From Membranipora membranacea (taxonomy: Eukaryota > Bryozoa > Gymnolaemata > Cheilostomatida > Membraniporidae): DNA of 64,000 bases. The DNA lies in assembly GCA_914767715.1 (NCBI GenBank), contig OU612068.1:6884001-6948000 (forward strand), read 5' to 3'. Of the stretch, positions 45,634-58,073 are shown piece after piece. How positions within the stretch are numbered: the first letter of the stretch is position 1; every line of letters begins with the position of its first letter. The notes under the pieces are model-generated. The model searched no databases and was not told the origin of the DNA. It worked only from the letters and a program-made list of their open reading frames with translations. Position numbers and translations under genes: made by a program.

Positions 45634-47171
45634 CTGCAGCAACCAAGTTGAATGTTTAATTTTAGGGAAGTTAAGTTCTTACACCGGTATTAGAATGCTT
45701 ACAATCAGGCAGCCATCCCCTGTGGGTTCTTTGATACATAAGCCGACAGTCGCAAAGCTCACAGCCCACTGATTAGATAGACTGTCTGTACAAGGTGATT
45801 TCATTAGAGGATCCTCTTGATTGCTTTCATATAGGCTCATTATACCTGTACTTCATTACTCATTATTATAACCTGAGGTAATAACCATCAAATAGCATTC
45901 AGTTGCCTCAGTAGCGGCAGCATAGAGCAACGCATACTTCAGCAGCAATAACACACATTTATGGATAAACAAAATATCCAGTTTGCCCTTTAGCTGATGT
46001 GAAACGAATTGCCTAATAATAATCCGGCTTATGCCCTCCACCCGCCTTCTAATTAGAGAACATTCCCAAAACACATTTATACATGCCTATCTGCTTCTAA
46101 ATGACACCACTCGGATCCTATATTGAGCTTTAATTTTGAGCACGAGGCCAGAGGTTGCTCAATGATGTCTCAATATTAGAATATTTTCGATCCGAACGAA
46201 AGATTTTTCCAGAGCACATCATATCTATAGGAGCACCTTTCCTGGGCGGTTAACCTTTTGTGACAGTGATCTTCTATACAAAATCCTTACAGGTAATTAA
46301 TACTGCCCAACCTGTTCATGAAAAACTATGATAAACATATTGTTACTTGGAGTAAACAGTTGCAAAATTAATTAACATGAAAGTCGTCTGTGCTGCGTTA
46401 GGAGGCAGAACCCGCATTCTTTCATCTGTAATCACCTAATTGCTCAACCACAGTTAAATAACAACATTTACACCTCCAACTATTTCACAATCGCTAACAT
46501 ATCATCGCAAACACAGTTATATCAGCCTGCTAATATTCCCTAGAACTAGAGGTTTCCTAAGCAGAAGGCGTCCTACTACTCTATCAATGCTACTCATCCA
46601 GGGAAAGTCCTGCAGATATTTTAAGTGAATTGGCGAGATATCTCAATTAATGCAATACTTAGTATTGTTAAGTTAAGAGTGCTGATGAAACGTAAACACA
46701 GCCCTATAATTCCGATTATCCAAAATTTGTAATTTGAATCCGCTGACTTTTATTAATTGAGATCAGGTTGAACTTTTCATTCAATATTTTCTTACTATGG
46801 AATGAAGAAATATAATACTGGAAGTTACAGAGTTATGGGAGCACAAATACAAATACAAGACAATATAAGACAATTATATAGGATCATTTCGCACAATAAG
46901 GTTTGAGCAATTAAATAGCAACAGACACAAATGTCTCACACGTTCATCCATCTAACCAGTTGAACTGCTCATATCACTATAGTAAAAAAAATCACGCACC
47001 AGGTTTTCACTAATTGAAGTGAAATCATATGAACAAAATTAATTAAGTTACAGATTATATGAGAGCACAGAGCAAAATCACTGGATATAAGAAACAATGA
47101 AGTACACGGTATTATTATTTCCAGAGATGATTAGCGGAAGGGGAATGACTTGTTGAGTAATCTGAGCAGAT
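45634..47171 (-). other. Intergenic region upstream of the first twitchin start exon
   Basis: 1.5 kb between the stop of the EF-hand gene and the first twitchin coding exon. It must hold the EF-hand gene's 3' UTR and either a twitchin promoter or a noncoding 5' exon. I found no TATA box or polyadenylation signal I would defend. Confidence 0.4.
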
Positions 47172-50100
47172 CTAGGCATGATAGACTGCTTGAGTGTTCT
47201 TAGTATGCATCGTGAGGCCGGCTGTGTTCTTATGTACAAAGTGATTTTTGAAGGTTAACTCAGGTTTATGTTTAGAATCTAGGTTACTGGTGTCATAAAA
47301 CTTTTTAGGAGCTCGTAAGCTGCCCTGGGTAAGGTAGCCATTGTCAGAGATCTGCCAATTATTCAGATCATTGTCATAACCGTGATAATGTCTAGGTTCA
47401 TACTTGACACCTCTGAATATGGCGTTAGATGGCTCTGCTGTTCGATCGTGTGAGAGGTAGATCCTCATCTTATCGAGCATGTAACCAGGCCATGTTAGGT
47501 CTGAGTTATCCTCTGGGTCCATTCTCACATATCTTGTACTGTAGAAGTCCCTAAAATCAATGCAATTATTCACCGTTACTGACTCAGTAAAAAAGATGTG
47601 ATAAGTCAACTTATAATAGAAATATTGTGTATGTTACCAGGTACACTTTCTGACATAAAATGTAGTGGTGAGCGGGCAACTCTCTATTGGTAAGAAAAAA
47701 TTGACATTGTTACCGGTCAATATCACATACTTTGACCTAAACTCACATGGAATGCGAACAGTTGGGTATTATACAAGCATTGTATAAGCCTTGTATTTGA
47801 AAAACTTAAAGTTAATATTTTCAAATAGTATATTTGCTACATACTTGGTCATTTTCTCATAGTCCTCATAAGTGAGCCAGCAGTCTATTTTCCTGGACAC
47901 GATAGCCTTCCCAGTGGATAACTGTACTGTGGTCTGCTGGGGAGTAGCTTTAGATTTACTCGGGAATCTGTGTTTGTAATCGATCAGCAGTTGACCATCT
48001 TTTCCTCGTTTAATTTTCCCTCGATTTCTGTGACAACAAAATTGAAACTTTCTTAGCCATATTAAAATAGGATAGACAAAATTATGAGCACCATGGTATA
48101 CATAACATAAATTTAAAACAAAGAAAACAACGCGCCATTAGGGCCAAGGGTATACGGCTCGGGGAAACAGTGTGGATGTGATAGCATAGATTGAGTGTGA
48201 TCCAGTTTGCCTGTATTTGGGTTTGCTCCCATTCCATTGATAAACCACGACTGATCGGTTGGGAGAAGCAATTCCGAGTGCAGGTAGACTGGATCAAACT
48301 TGATCTAGTGATAACAGTACAGACACTGACTCCCTGGTGCCACTACGGGATCAATCTAATCTCGTATGGCACTAAAAAGAGTATATACATATCGTACCCA
48401 TAGCTTAGAGAGTGCATCAACATCAACCATAAGTAATAAAGTGGCACTCATAGAGGAATCTGACATATAGCCGCCATACTCAACATGGAACATGGAACTA
48501 ATAAAACATTTTATTATTTAGTCTACAGCTATGTAGGTGAACGTTATCAACACAATCAATTAGAGGCGTACGCTGCACTTTGTTGTGATATGCTACAATA
48601 TTCAGTATAACGATACTAATATGCTGTAATATAGGTTATGGCCATCATCGGGGTCAAGTTCTGGAGCTAATTTATTGAACACTATGTAGATAAAAAGTAT
48701 ACCAGTTTGGATGAATTATGAGGTTTGAGCTAATGCAGAAATTTGTTTGAACTGTAGTCATTTATTTTCATTCTAGAATATTATTGTTCAAAATTAGGTT
48801 GCTATTGAGCTGCTAACCTTGCCAATGCAGTTTCAGTCAATGACAGACAACTTCCATATTTCAAGCTAAATCTCAATGGGATTGCAAGAACTACTCTACA
48901 CTAAAAGGAAAGCTTAACTGATTTGTTACCTGATCTCTATAGGTGTTCTAGGCCGCTTTGGTGGGTCTGCAAAATGTTTGCTGAGAGGTAGATTGGCTCC
49001 TGGTTGTCGTATTCCCTGCTTCAGCATTGTCTTTGTAGGTTTGTCTCCAGGATGAAGAAGTACTGTGAAAGAATAAAGTAGACGTCATCTGAGCGAAGAA
49101 TCATTCCCTACATATACTGGAAAGCGCAAACCCAGCACTTGGCCCACAGATATCCACTGTTAGTAGGCTCTACAGTCTACACACTATCATCAAAATCGAT
49201 CGATTTAACACAGGTAATCTTATCTAAAAACATTGATAAACTGCCAAAAGTTCTTAGCAATTATTAAGTGATTAACAAATACCTTTGTCCAAAAGTTTTC
49301 TAGAGAGCATGACACCTTGTTCATCACATAGTTTCATGATTTTGTAATACTCTTTTAATTTCAGCTGTCGGAAGTCATTAATCATTGCACCAGTCTCAGC
49401 ATCAAGTCTAGAAGGCCTACAGTGGTCATCTATGGGCTTATATCCTGTTTTAAATACGGCAATCTTTGACTGACTTCTGCTCATCGATGGTGTAGGTGTT
49501 CTGTTGCGGTCATGGGGTGAGCCTGGCTTTTTATCCGTCTAATAAACAGAGTTTTGAAGTCAGGACAAGATATAGAGATACATTTACTGCTTTGTTAGAT
49601 AGATCTTGCTAAAAGCACAGGTACACTACATTTAGCACAAGTCCAGTGGAGAAGTACCGCAGTGGTCGAAGCCGTCGGGACACTCAACCACTAGACTGAC
49701 ACAAACTGCATTGCAGTAGTCTGTCCCAAAAAATCAATAGTGATTGAAACATTTGTTACTCTATCATTACCTTTCACAGAAAATAAATTGCATGATTTAG
49801 TGACATGAAAGTTCCAGGGTCTAGTCTAGGATACAGAGGTAACATGCTTTATCTAGTGCCAAGTGGTAGTGTAGAGTGTTGTAGATATATCAGAGAGACA
49901 GTGATGAATTTTTAGTGACTCGTATGTAGTGATAAATTTGAGAAATCGACAACAAATGATACAAAGATAATCCAGTGACACAATGAAATTCTATGAAAGT
50001 AATTTTGTAGCTACAAAGTATATTGAAAATCTATTTAACTATTCAGACTTTGATATTAAAATATGGCATCAGAGGCATAATCCTGAGTGAATAAAGAGTT

Positions 50101-53100
50101 ATCCCCTTTTCTGACAGGAGTAAATAACCTTCAGTAACGATTGTTTAATCAAAATATTAAAGTAGCAATTATAATGCAAATTGAAGTGCAGATATAAGAA
50201 TTAGGTAAGGGCAGGATTTCTACAATATTAGTGGGTGAATAATACTTGCCCTTCAGATATAAATATGGAAGTATGATTATGAAGATTTTCTACTTAGTTT
50301 GCTACAGGAAGTAAAAATCAGATTGTTGATTGACAATTATTGAATGACATCCTTCTTGGGAAATAATCTGAAACTACAAGGTTACTATTGGTAAGCTAAA
50401 GAGCACTGAATTTGAATATGTTTGCACATTATATCTGGTGATATGTACGGTAATGAAGGGCTCACATTACAAGCCAAGTTTAGTTAAGTCTTAAATTGTT
50501 AAGTTTTTATTACAAGTCACGAAGCGTAGTGAAGGATCTTACCTTATAACGATATCTGAGAAAGTTCTTATCTCTCTTTCTCAGGTCGACCTGCTGCTCT
50601 CCAGACTTCATCACTAGTCTGCTCTCTTCTAAATTAACCTCAGGAGATGCGAGCAGCGTAGTGGCAGAGCTGGTCCGGCTCTGATGACGGCTGGCAGGTG
50701 ACGACATAGTTGTGGCCTCTGGATCCACTGTGACTCTCTTTGCACTGGGATAGCGTGAGCTAGCAGCACTTCTCAGTGGAGAAAGTGGAAGAGAGTCTAC
50801 TTCATCTTCTTCATTTTCTTCATCTGTATCAAGTAAGGTTGTATTTGATCTGATGTTTTCAATTGTTGTATCAATGGACAATTCCTTACCTCGATTTAGT
50901 TTAGGCTGCATCAAATATATTTGTGATTATCAGCCGGTCAAGTCACGGCAACGTTTTCCAAACTCATAATCTAAACTGAGAATTTAATGGAAGAAGATAT
51001 CTTACCTTCATGTATCGGCAAGCCTTTTTTCTTCAATTCTCTCTTTTCCATCTGGTATAGCTCCAGGCCTTTAACCAGTTCTTTGTAGCTCAGTTCTCCA
51101 TTCTGGTTCACATCAAGTGTGGATATCAAGTCTTCCAGAAGAGCGGGTGAAATGCCCATTCCATACTTCAAAGACAAAACATCCGAATATGAGGCTCGAA
51201 CAACAGATAGCTTTGTTGTAATCCAGCAAGTACAACGCTTTTAGCTGTTTTATACTCATCAGTGAATGAATTAGAACAAGTTTGTTCCCTCTGTGGTGGC
51301 GGAGGGATTGTAAATGTTTGGTATTGAGGTGCTACGCAAAACCAAACATTTGCAATATCCCTCTGCTTATAACAGAAGGAACAAACTTGTTCTATGAATG
51401 AATAGGGTTTGAACTTAGTTGAGCTGATGTTTAGCTTATAATTAGATAACAACAAGATAACCAAATGGTGACAGTTTTAAGACGTTAATAACATATAAAA
51501 GTTATGATATTCTCCTACCCATGCTGAACAATGATACAGCCATCCGGGCGATATTCCTCTTGGAGTCTAACAAAAAGGTCATACAAAGGTCATACTCTAG
51601 ATCAAAGGCGGATTTGTAGTTATGATTATATACATGGATGGATGGATTTATTACTATCATAGACAAAAATTTGTCACATGGATATTATTTGTTTAGGGTG
51701 AGACGGGAATGTCATCTTCTAGGTACTCTTGCCTTGTAAATGTCGACCAATTTGAAATGGAAGACTTGATGGACAAGAAAAACTACCAGTACAAAATTAA
51801 TCTGTTACAATTGTTAGATGATGAAAATATTAGAAACATAACGATAAAGATAATTGTTGATGAATACCCTTTTGATACTATGTCGGTTGTGCTGTAAAAT
51901 TGAGAGGAGGCAGCAAATTATAATATATTAGCTTGGCAAAATGAGATAATGGCAGCAAAATGAGATAATTATAATACCTGCTGGCGGACATTGTCGTCAT
52001 GTTTTCCAAAGTAAGCCTGATCATAAAATTATTATAACTTTAATGGATACAATGGTCAGATCAAAATATTAAATTCGAGAGATTCACTTAGTGGAGCTCG
52101 ATCCTTGCTCACCAGCATAGACTTACACGGATGGACTACTTTCATGTTAGTATATGGGAGAGAATTATCTAAGTTACGAACACTTCATGGAAGTCATCAC
52201 CTACCATTTCAACGCCATGTCTGAATTCTTCTCGGCTAAGGTTCCAGTTTTTATCCTTGTCTATAGCTTTGAATATATCGATCAGCCTTAGCTTGTTATT
52301 CCTAAGGAATTTATCCAGTTTTCTGATGGCTAGCGGGGTGGGTCTTCTGATCCGCGGTAGAGAATCTGCCTTCTGATTGGTCAATGAGTTCTCAGCTTTT
52401 CTCAGGAGAGCCTGTAATATTTCTAAGTGTGATCAAATGTCAAGCAAAACACTCAAAGAAGTGTGAGTTCAATCAAGTTCTAAATTACACCAATCAATGG
52501 GTAATGGGAAATTTTACTCATACAGAAATACTTCAATGTGGTTGGTGAGGTTGGTGAAAATTATATGTTGAGCAGCAGCAAAAACGGGTATGATTCATAG
52601 CGCGACTACATAAAAGGGGTTTCTGTCTTACATTGCTGAGATTTTCCCCGAGCTGAAATAAAACAAGTGGAGACAATAAGTCATTTTACTTCATGATGGG
52701 TTTACCATTCAATGAAGCATTGAGTATGATATAGCAATATCATACAGCCGGCTAAATCCATAGCATCAACTCACAAGAAACGTCTAAGTCATCGGTAAAA
52801 AATAAAGACACGGTTTCTAGCAAACATTGTTCTTACACTAGTTTTAGGGCTCTAACAGCTGTAAAATTTTTAATTATTCCGTGACCAACAACCTGTTTTC
52901 TCCAAGTATTTGATAATTTACCGCAACAGAATATCACCTTCAGCCAATTTAGCACAAAAACTATAGTTGTTCAAGGAGATAGTAAGAGATCTTTGAAAAT
53001 TTAGATTGACGTCCACCTCTTAACTTTACAATGTTTTTACCTGCTCAGATATGGACAGTCTGTTAGGATAATTCTCTTCCAGTATCTGCTGGTAGAGTAG

Positions 53101-54477
53101 AGTTTCCATATCAGTCTTATCAGGTTTGTTCTGTAGCCACTGCTCGTTTAATCCTAATGAGTTAATATTAGCTCTCAATTTCACTCTGTCTGCAAACTGT
53201 CAAACAAGAGTTGTATATTATGAGAATGCATAAGATTCAACTGATATACAGATAAGCAAACAATACTAGAGACTATGCAGTATTGTTTGCAGTAATTTTG
53301 TCCGCCTGCCAAGTCTGTCCAATAAAAGCTGACCATCAAACTATTTGTCTGTCCGTCCCTGTCCGTCCAGTACAGATCGCCAGTCTGAAACATGGATGGA
53401 AACAGACGGATGTGCGGGAATGCTGCCCGTCACTCACCTCAGCCCTTAGAGGCCAGCAGAAGATTGTAAAAGATATCGCAATACACTCTTACCCATTGAT
53501 CATATTCTTCGAGATCATCTTGTGTGATCTTCTGAGTGCTTTGTTGAGTGAGAGAGTCTGTACTTTGTGTAGGATGAGCTTCAGATACATGAGCCTTCTG
53601 CCTGAGCCGGAGATCGTTGACATCAACTAGATCCTCATCCTCATCATCAGAGCTCCGACTATATCGTAAGTCAGCATGTGATCTTCCACCTGGTTGTGGA
53701 GCACTACCAGTCACCACTGTGACGTAAGACAGGGCATGAGTTAATGGAAAGTTACGGCCTGTAATAAGGTTGCCAGAATACCAGAGGATCTGATCTACTT
53801 GATTCTGAGCCACACCGATGACATGATATCTATTGCATGTATATCTCTGATCGATGGAGACCGGACTAATTCACTTAGCATGAGTACCATCACAAGGAAT
53901 TTAGTGTGACGACCCGAGTAATATTTGACTAATCAGAGTCGGGTACATATTAGGTACTTGTACTAAATTGACTCTAACGATCAGAGATACACATGTTTAT
54001 AGTGTAGTCTAGATGTATGTGTGACTCTGAGCTTTTCATAGTTGTTGCATCATTGAACCCTTCTAATTGTTTATTTTAGTTTAATAAGACTTGATGATAG
54101 AGAAATGATGATAACCCACCTGGACTTCCTTGTTTGATGCCTGTAAGATTGAATGTCCTTTTTCGTAACTTAAATTTCGCATCCATTTTGTCCCCGAATA
54201 TCTTCTGAGCAAGTCTGAATAACTTGCTGTTCCCGAGATCCCTGAATTTATATGTTGAGAGCATCTGATCTATGGTTGTGTGATCATAGTTGCATGGATC
54301 ATGTAGTCTATTCACTGAGAAACCAAAGTCATCCAGCACTTTCTCTGACATCTCGCCAAGACCTGTTCTGACGGAAACCATTTCATTTTCCCTCTCAATT
54401 TTAGGGTCAACTTTTATTTCCTCCTCGTCTTCAAGACCAGCTGTAGACTTCATCCTGTTGACTGTGTGCTTACTCAT
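47172..54477 (-). CDS. EF-hand protein, 836 residues, 13 exons (EFCAB12-like, tentative)
   Basis: Exons: 54120-54477 (ATG at 54477), 53493-53716, 53041-53196, 52632-52652 (21 nt), 52205-52411, 51978-52016, 51519-51566, 51006-51165, 50543-50889, 49283-49538, 48930-49062, 47845-48027, 47172-47550 (TAG). They sum to 2511 nt, exactly in frame. Two EF-hand loops are present: DKDKNWNLSREE (position-6 Gly replaced by Trp) and DVNQNGELSYKE, which looks fully calcium-competent. Between them and the C-terminus lies an acidic/Ser-rich stretch (TDEENEEDEVDSLPLSP). The C-terminal exon reads MRIYLSHDRTAEPSNAIFRG. I cannot place it firmly; similarity to EFCAB12 is from memory. The 48-nt exon is the least certain, although its length keeps frame. 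Confidence 0.85.
48187..48306. mobile_element. Palindromic MITE family C, copy 2
   Basis: Left arm GTGATCCAGTTTGCCTG and right arm CAGGTAGACTGGATCAAAC are inverted; the inner arms GTTTGCTCCC and GGGAGAAGCA also pair. In an EF-hand gene intron. Confidence 0.65.
51272..51395. mobile_element. Palindromic MITE family D with 8-bp target duplication
   Basis: Arms AGAACAAGTTTGTTCC and GGAACAAACTTGTTCT are perfectly inverted; inner AAATGTTTGGT and ACCAAACATTT also pair. GAATGAAT occurs on both sides (51264-51271 and 51396-51403). Confidence 0.72.
53811..54024. mobile_element. Palindromic MITE family B, copy 2
   Basis: Same family as 24206: shares TGTATATCTCTGATC, ACTAATTCACTTAGCATGAG and GATCAGAGATACACATG. 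Flanked by TTCTGAGC and CTCTGAGC (7 of 8 match). It lies in the first intron of the EF-hand gene. Confidence 0.72.
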
Positions 54478-56105
54478 CTCAGCGGAATGCTTTACTATCC
54501 GTGCTTATAATCTATCTTCACTACAAAAATGAAAATATGAGGTTACAAAATACCAAAACAAGTATTCAAAATTGTGATTAAAAGATATTGATGTTTGGAG
54601 GTAATCATATATTTGTGCAGGTATGGAGTTTGTGGAATCTGGCAAGAAAGCTTTCAACGAAAGACTTTGCACAAGCCAAGCAGAACTGAGTCCAGTTGTG
54701 TGCAATCAATGAAAATCCAAATTTACAGGAATCAGGTGTCATATTCTCCTTCCAGTGACAGGTTTAATGATCATACATATTAGATTGTCTACCTAATAAA
54801 AAGGGTAAAATGATTGCCATTGGGATTCGGATATCCTCAACAATATTCGAATGGCCTCTAAATCAGCCTTGTCCTAACCATTAACATTTCAACTTCAAAT
54901 TTCAAGTTCCATTAACAAAAACAGCAACAACTTGCAAACTTTATGAGAAAAACCCTTTACATGTAGCACAGGAGACAACATACCGATTAAAGGCAGCACA
55001 ATAAACCAAAGCCTATTCCGTCGACTTGTGGAATATATTTCTTTCCCTTCAAATCGGCTACCCCTCCCCCATCGGGATGTTTGCACTTATCCATATCATT
55101 GAGAGAAAACAGTAAGACATAAACAAGCTATGCATGGACGGTTTTTGCCGGAGCGCCTTTGGTGTTGGGTGTTGTTGGATGTAGGGGTTATATGGAGCAG
55201 TGAGTTTTAGGTATAACAAGGTTAAGGTAAAATAATACTACTCCTAGTTCTCATCCCAAAGCATTCATAAGAAAGCCCAAGAGCATTTTAATTTTTCTTA
55301 ACCAGCAATCTAACTTCAATATGTTTGGTGTTGACAGGATTTCTTGCTACCTCATGCATGATAATACTATGGTCATGGATGGAGCATACAATCTCAAAAT
55401 CTCAATTTTTAACCATTTGTCAATGTGTTTTTAAAGCTGGAAATGAGGGCAATTATATAAGCACAATATTGCTGGAAATCTACCATAATAGCTAGGAAAC
55501 AGTCCAAATACCATATACTTAATATGGAGGAGAAAATAAATCACCTGCACTATGCAATCAATATTTTTCTTATCTCAGTTTCTTTGGTCTGCCATCTTGA
55601 AGCTGTTGCTAGGTGTTGTTAAGGAAGTTACTTGTAGCCTTATATACATTATCAACTGAGTATCGTTTTTAAATCAGAACTTGCTCAGGATATATACGAT
55701 ATTATCAAGGATATAGGGAATATATTTGTTGTTAGCTTCTGTTCTATATTTTTATTCATTATGCATACTAATTACTGTCTGAAGTTTTCAGTTTCTTTGT
55801 TACATAAGCTTTGTACTCATGACTTGCGGTGAATGCTATTTTCAAAAGAATTCGCGAAATAGGTCAATATTTTGGACACGTGATCATAACAAACATAGAT
55901 TTCAAGTAGATGACATAGAATTGGCCGGCGTGGGAAGGAGTACACAACTACCACTAATAAAACATATAATGTATTGAACCAGGTACAGGTGATTTAAATA
56001 TCTGAGGAGTTTGCATTTGCACTTGGTATTAAGTTTGAAAGCTAACCTTGGTTCAAAAGGTTCTAAATCTTGATTGAAACAGCCCAGGGACTCATTCAAT
56101 ATGTT

Positions 56106-57300
56106 GAGTGAGTTGTCCCCTCTTTCATCAAAACAACCAAATCTATGTCATCCAAGTTGTGTTATTTTACATAGATTTGGGGACTTAGTCTTCTCGGCTT
56201 GCTTTTTTCTCCGACGAACGAAACGCAGTATCAAACATATCAAACACAGTCTGAATCTGTGATTTACTACAATTAATTCTATTAATTCTTATGTATATGT
56301 AGTAAGTCAAGCTCAGGGGTCTGGGGGTTTCCAGCTTGTTTCACTATCAGGGAGGATAGGGGGTGTCGCGGGCTGCGAGAGGAACTGACCCAATGCCCAA
56401 ATGGCACATATAAAATATTTTTACAGCAATACATTGAGGTTTACATTCATTCGAAAGCTTATAGCGCTTGATTAATACAGAGAGTTGGTCCCAACAAAAT
56501 CCAAATCTATGTTATCCTACGTTGTGTTATTTTACATAGAATTGATGACTTAGTCTACTTGGCTTGCTTTTTCTCTAGATAAAGTGAACAGCAGTATCAA
56601 ACATATCAAACATATTGAACACGGTCTGAATATGTTATTGACAGCAATTAATTGTATTAATTCTTATGTATGCGTTGTGAGTCAAGCTCAGGGGTTTGGG
56701 GGTTTCCAACTGGTGTCGTCGAGGAGGATACGGAGTGTCGTGGGCTGTAAGGGAAACTGATACAATACCTCAATGGTACATAAAACATTAATGTTACAGC
56801 AATACATTGAGGTTTACATTCATTCAAAAGGTTGTAGTTTTTGATTAATACGGAAAGTTGGCCCCGATTAATACAGACGCGATGCGCCAAATCAATTTTT
56901 GTATGAGCGAGTTGTCCCCTCTTTGAACAAAACAACCAAATCTATGTCATCCTACGTAGTGCTATTTTACATAGATTTGAGGACTTAGTCTACTTGGCTT
57001 GCTTTTTTGCAATGATGAACGGGCAGTGTTACTAAAAAATCTTTATCGTATTAATTCTTATGCGTGTGTACAAAATGATGTTGTGTGTCTAACCAAAGAA
57101 TTTTAATGATTGCAACTAGTGTCAACAGCGAGAATGGAATGTGCCATGAATAGTAATTGAATCATAAACGGTAGATGGTATATATATGAAACAGACCAGG
57201 GACGCCAACAATATTTTCATGAGTTCACTCTCTGACCTACAACCAAATCTATGTCATACTATGTAGGATTGAAAAACATAGATTTGAAAATTTAGTCTAT
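56106..57300. repeat. Diverged repeat array with a conserved hairpin (four copies)
   Basis: Four modules share an inverted pair AAATCTATGT and ACATAGATTT separated by about 20 bases (56137-56180, 56503-56543, 56937-56979, 57244-57286), followed by GACTTAGTCTACTTGGCTTGC. Two also share GAGTTGTCCCCTCTTT upstream, 802 bp apart. Spacing between hairpins is 307 to 437 bp. Confidence 0.75.
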
Positions 57301-57670
57301 TTGACTGGATTTGCTTGTCAATTCACAAGCAAATGCATTGCTCAAGGTCTGGTTGACCAACTGCACTTAACCATGTTAGTACATATATCTTTATATAGAA
57401 AACAACTCAGTAGTGTTTGAAACCAAGGAGTAGAATGCAAAGATCAATTCCATGTTTTCTCACGCTACAACATAGATCTGATTTCACTGTTCTGAGAGTG
57501 GATAACTCTTTATGATGTCGATTTTGTTACGATACTAGGATCTTGTACACTCAAGTCCTGAAGATATTCAAATATCTGTGTGTGACTAATTAAGTGATGT
57601 TCAACTAATATATTATTGAAGATATACCGATAACCTTCTTACATGTAAAAATAATACTGAAATAAAAAGC

Positions 57671-58020
57671 ATAGAAGGCACAGAAGTCATGGATTACAAA
57701 ATTGAAATAAACAACAGGTTTGTAGGTTTGCTTTTGAGAATAAAAGTTTATGTAAAAATACTGCATAGAAGGCACAGAAGTCATGGATTACAAAATTGAA
57801 ATAAACAACAGGTTTGTAGGTTTGCTTTTGAGAATAAAAGTTTATGTAAAAATACTGCATAGAAGGCATAAAAGTCATGGATTATAAAATTGAAATAAAC
57901 AACAGGTTTGTAGGTTTGCTTTTGAGAATAAAAGTTTATACGAAAAATACTACATAGAAGGCATAAAAGTCATGGATTATAAAATTGAAATAAACAACAG
58001 GTTTGTAGGTTTGTCTTTGA
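57671..58020. repeat. 94-bp tandem repeat, about 3.7 copies
   Basis: Units start with ATAGAAGGCA at 57671, 57765, 57859 and 57954 (periods 94, 94, 95) and share GTCATGGATTACAAAATTG and AACAACAGGTTTGTAGGTTT. The first two copies are nearly identical. It ends just before the 3' end of the unrecognised gene. Confidence 0.9.
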
Positions 58021-58073
58021 ACATTTATAGGAAAGTGAATGATTGTAAGGTATGCAAGTTTGTATGATACGTC

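Larger units (their letters stand above)
54478..58073. other. Intergenic region between the EF-hand gene and the unrecognised gene
   Basis: Contains the EF-hand gene's 5' flank, a GCCATCTTG (YY1-type) element at 55591-55599 that could mark a promoter, a diverged hairpin-bearing repeat array (56106-57300) and a 94-bp tandem repeat (57671-58020). No other gene seen. Confidence 0.5.

Noticed and set aside
56106-58020. CRISPR-like array of repeats and spacers
   Set aside because: The genome is animal; unit lengths are 94 bp and about 300-440 bp with related, not unique, spacers.
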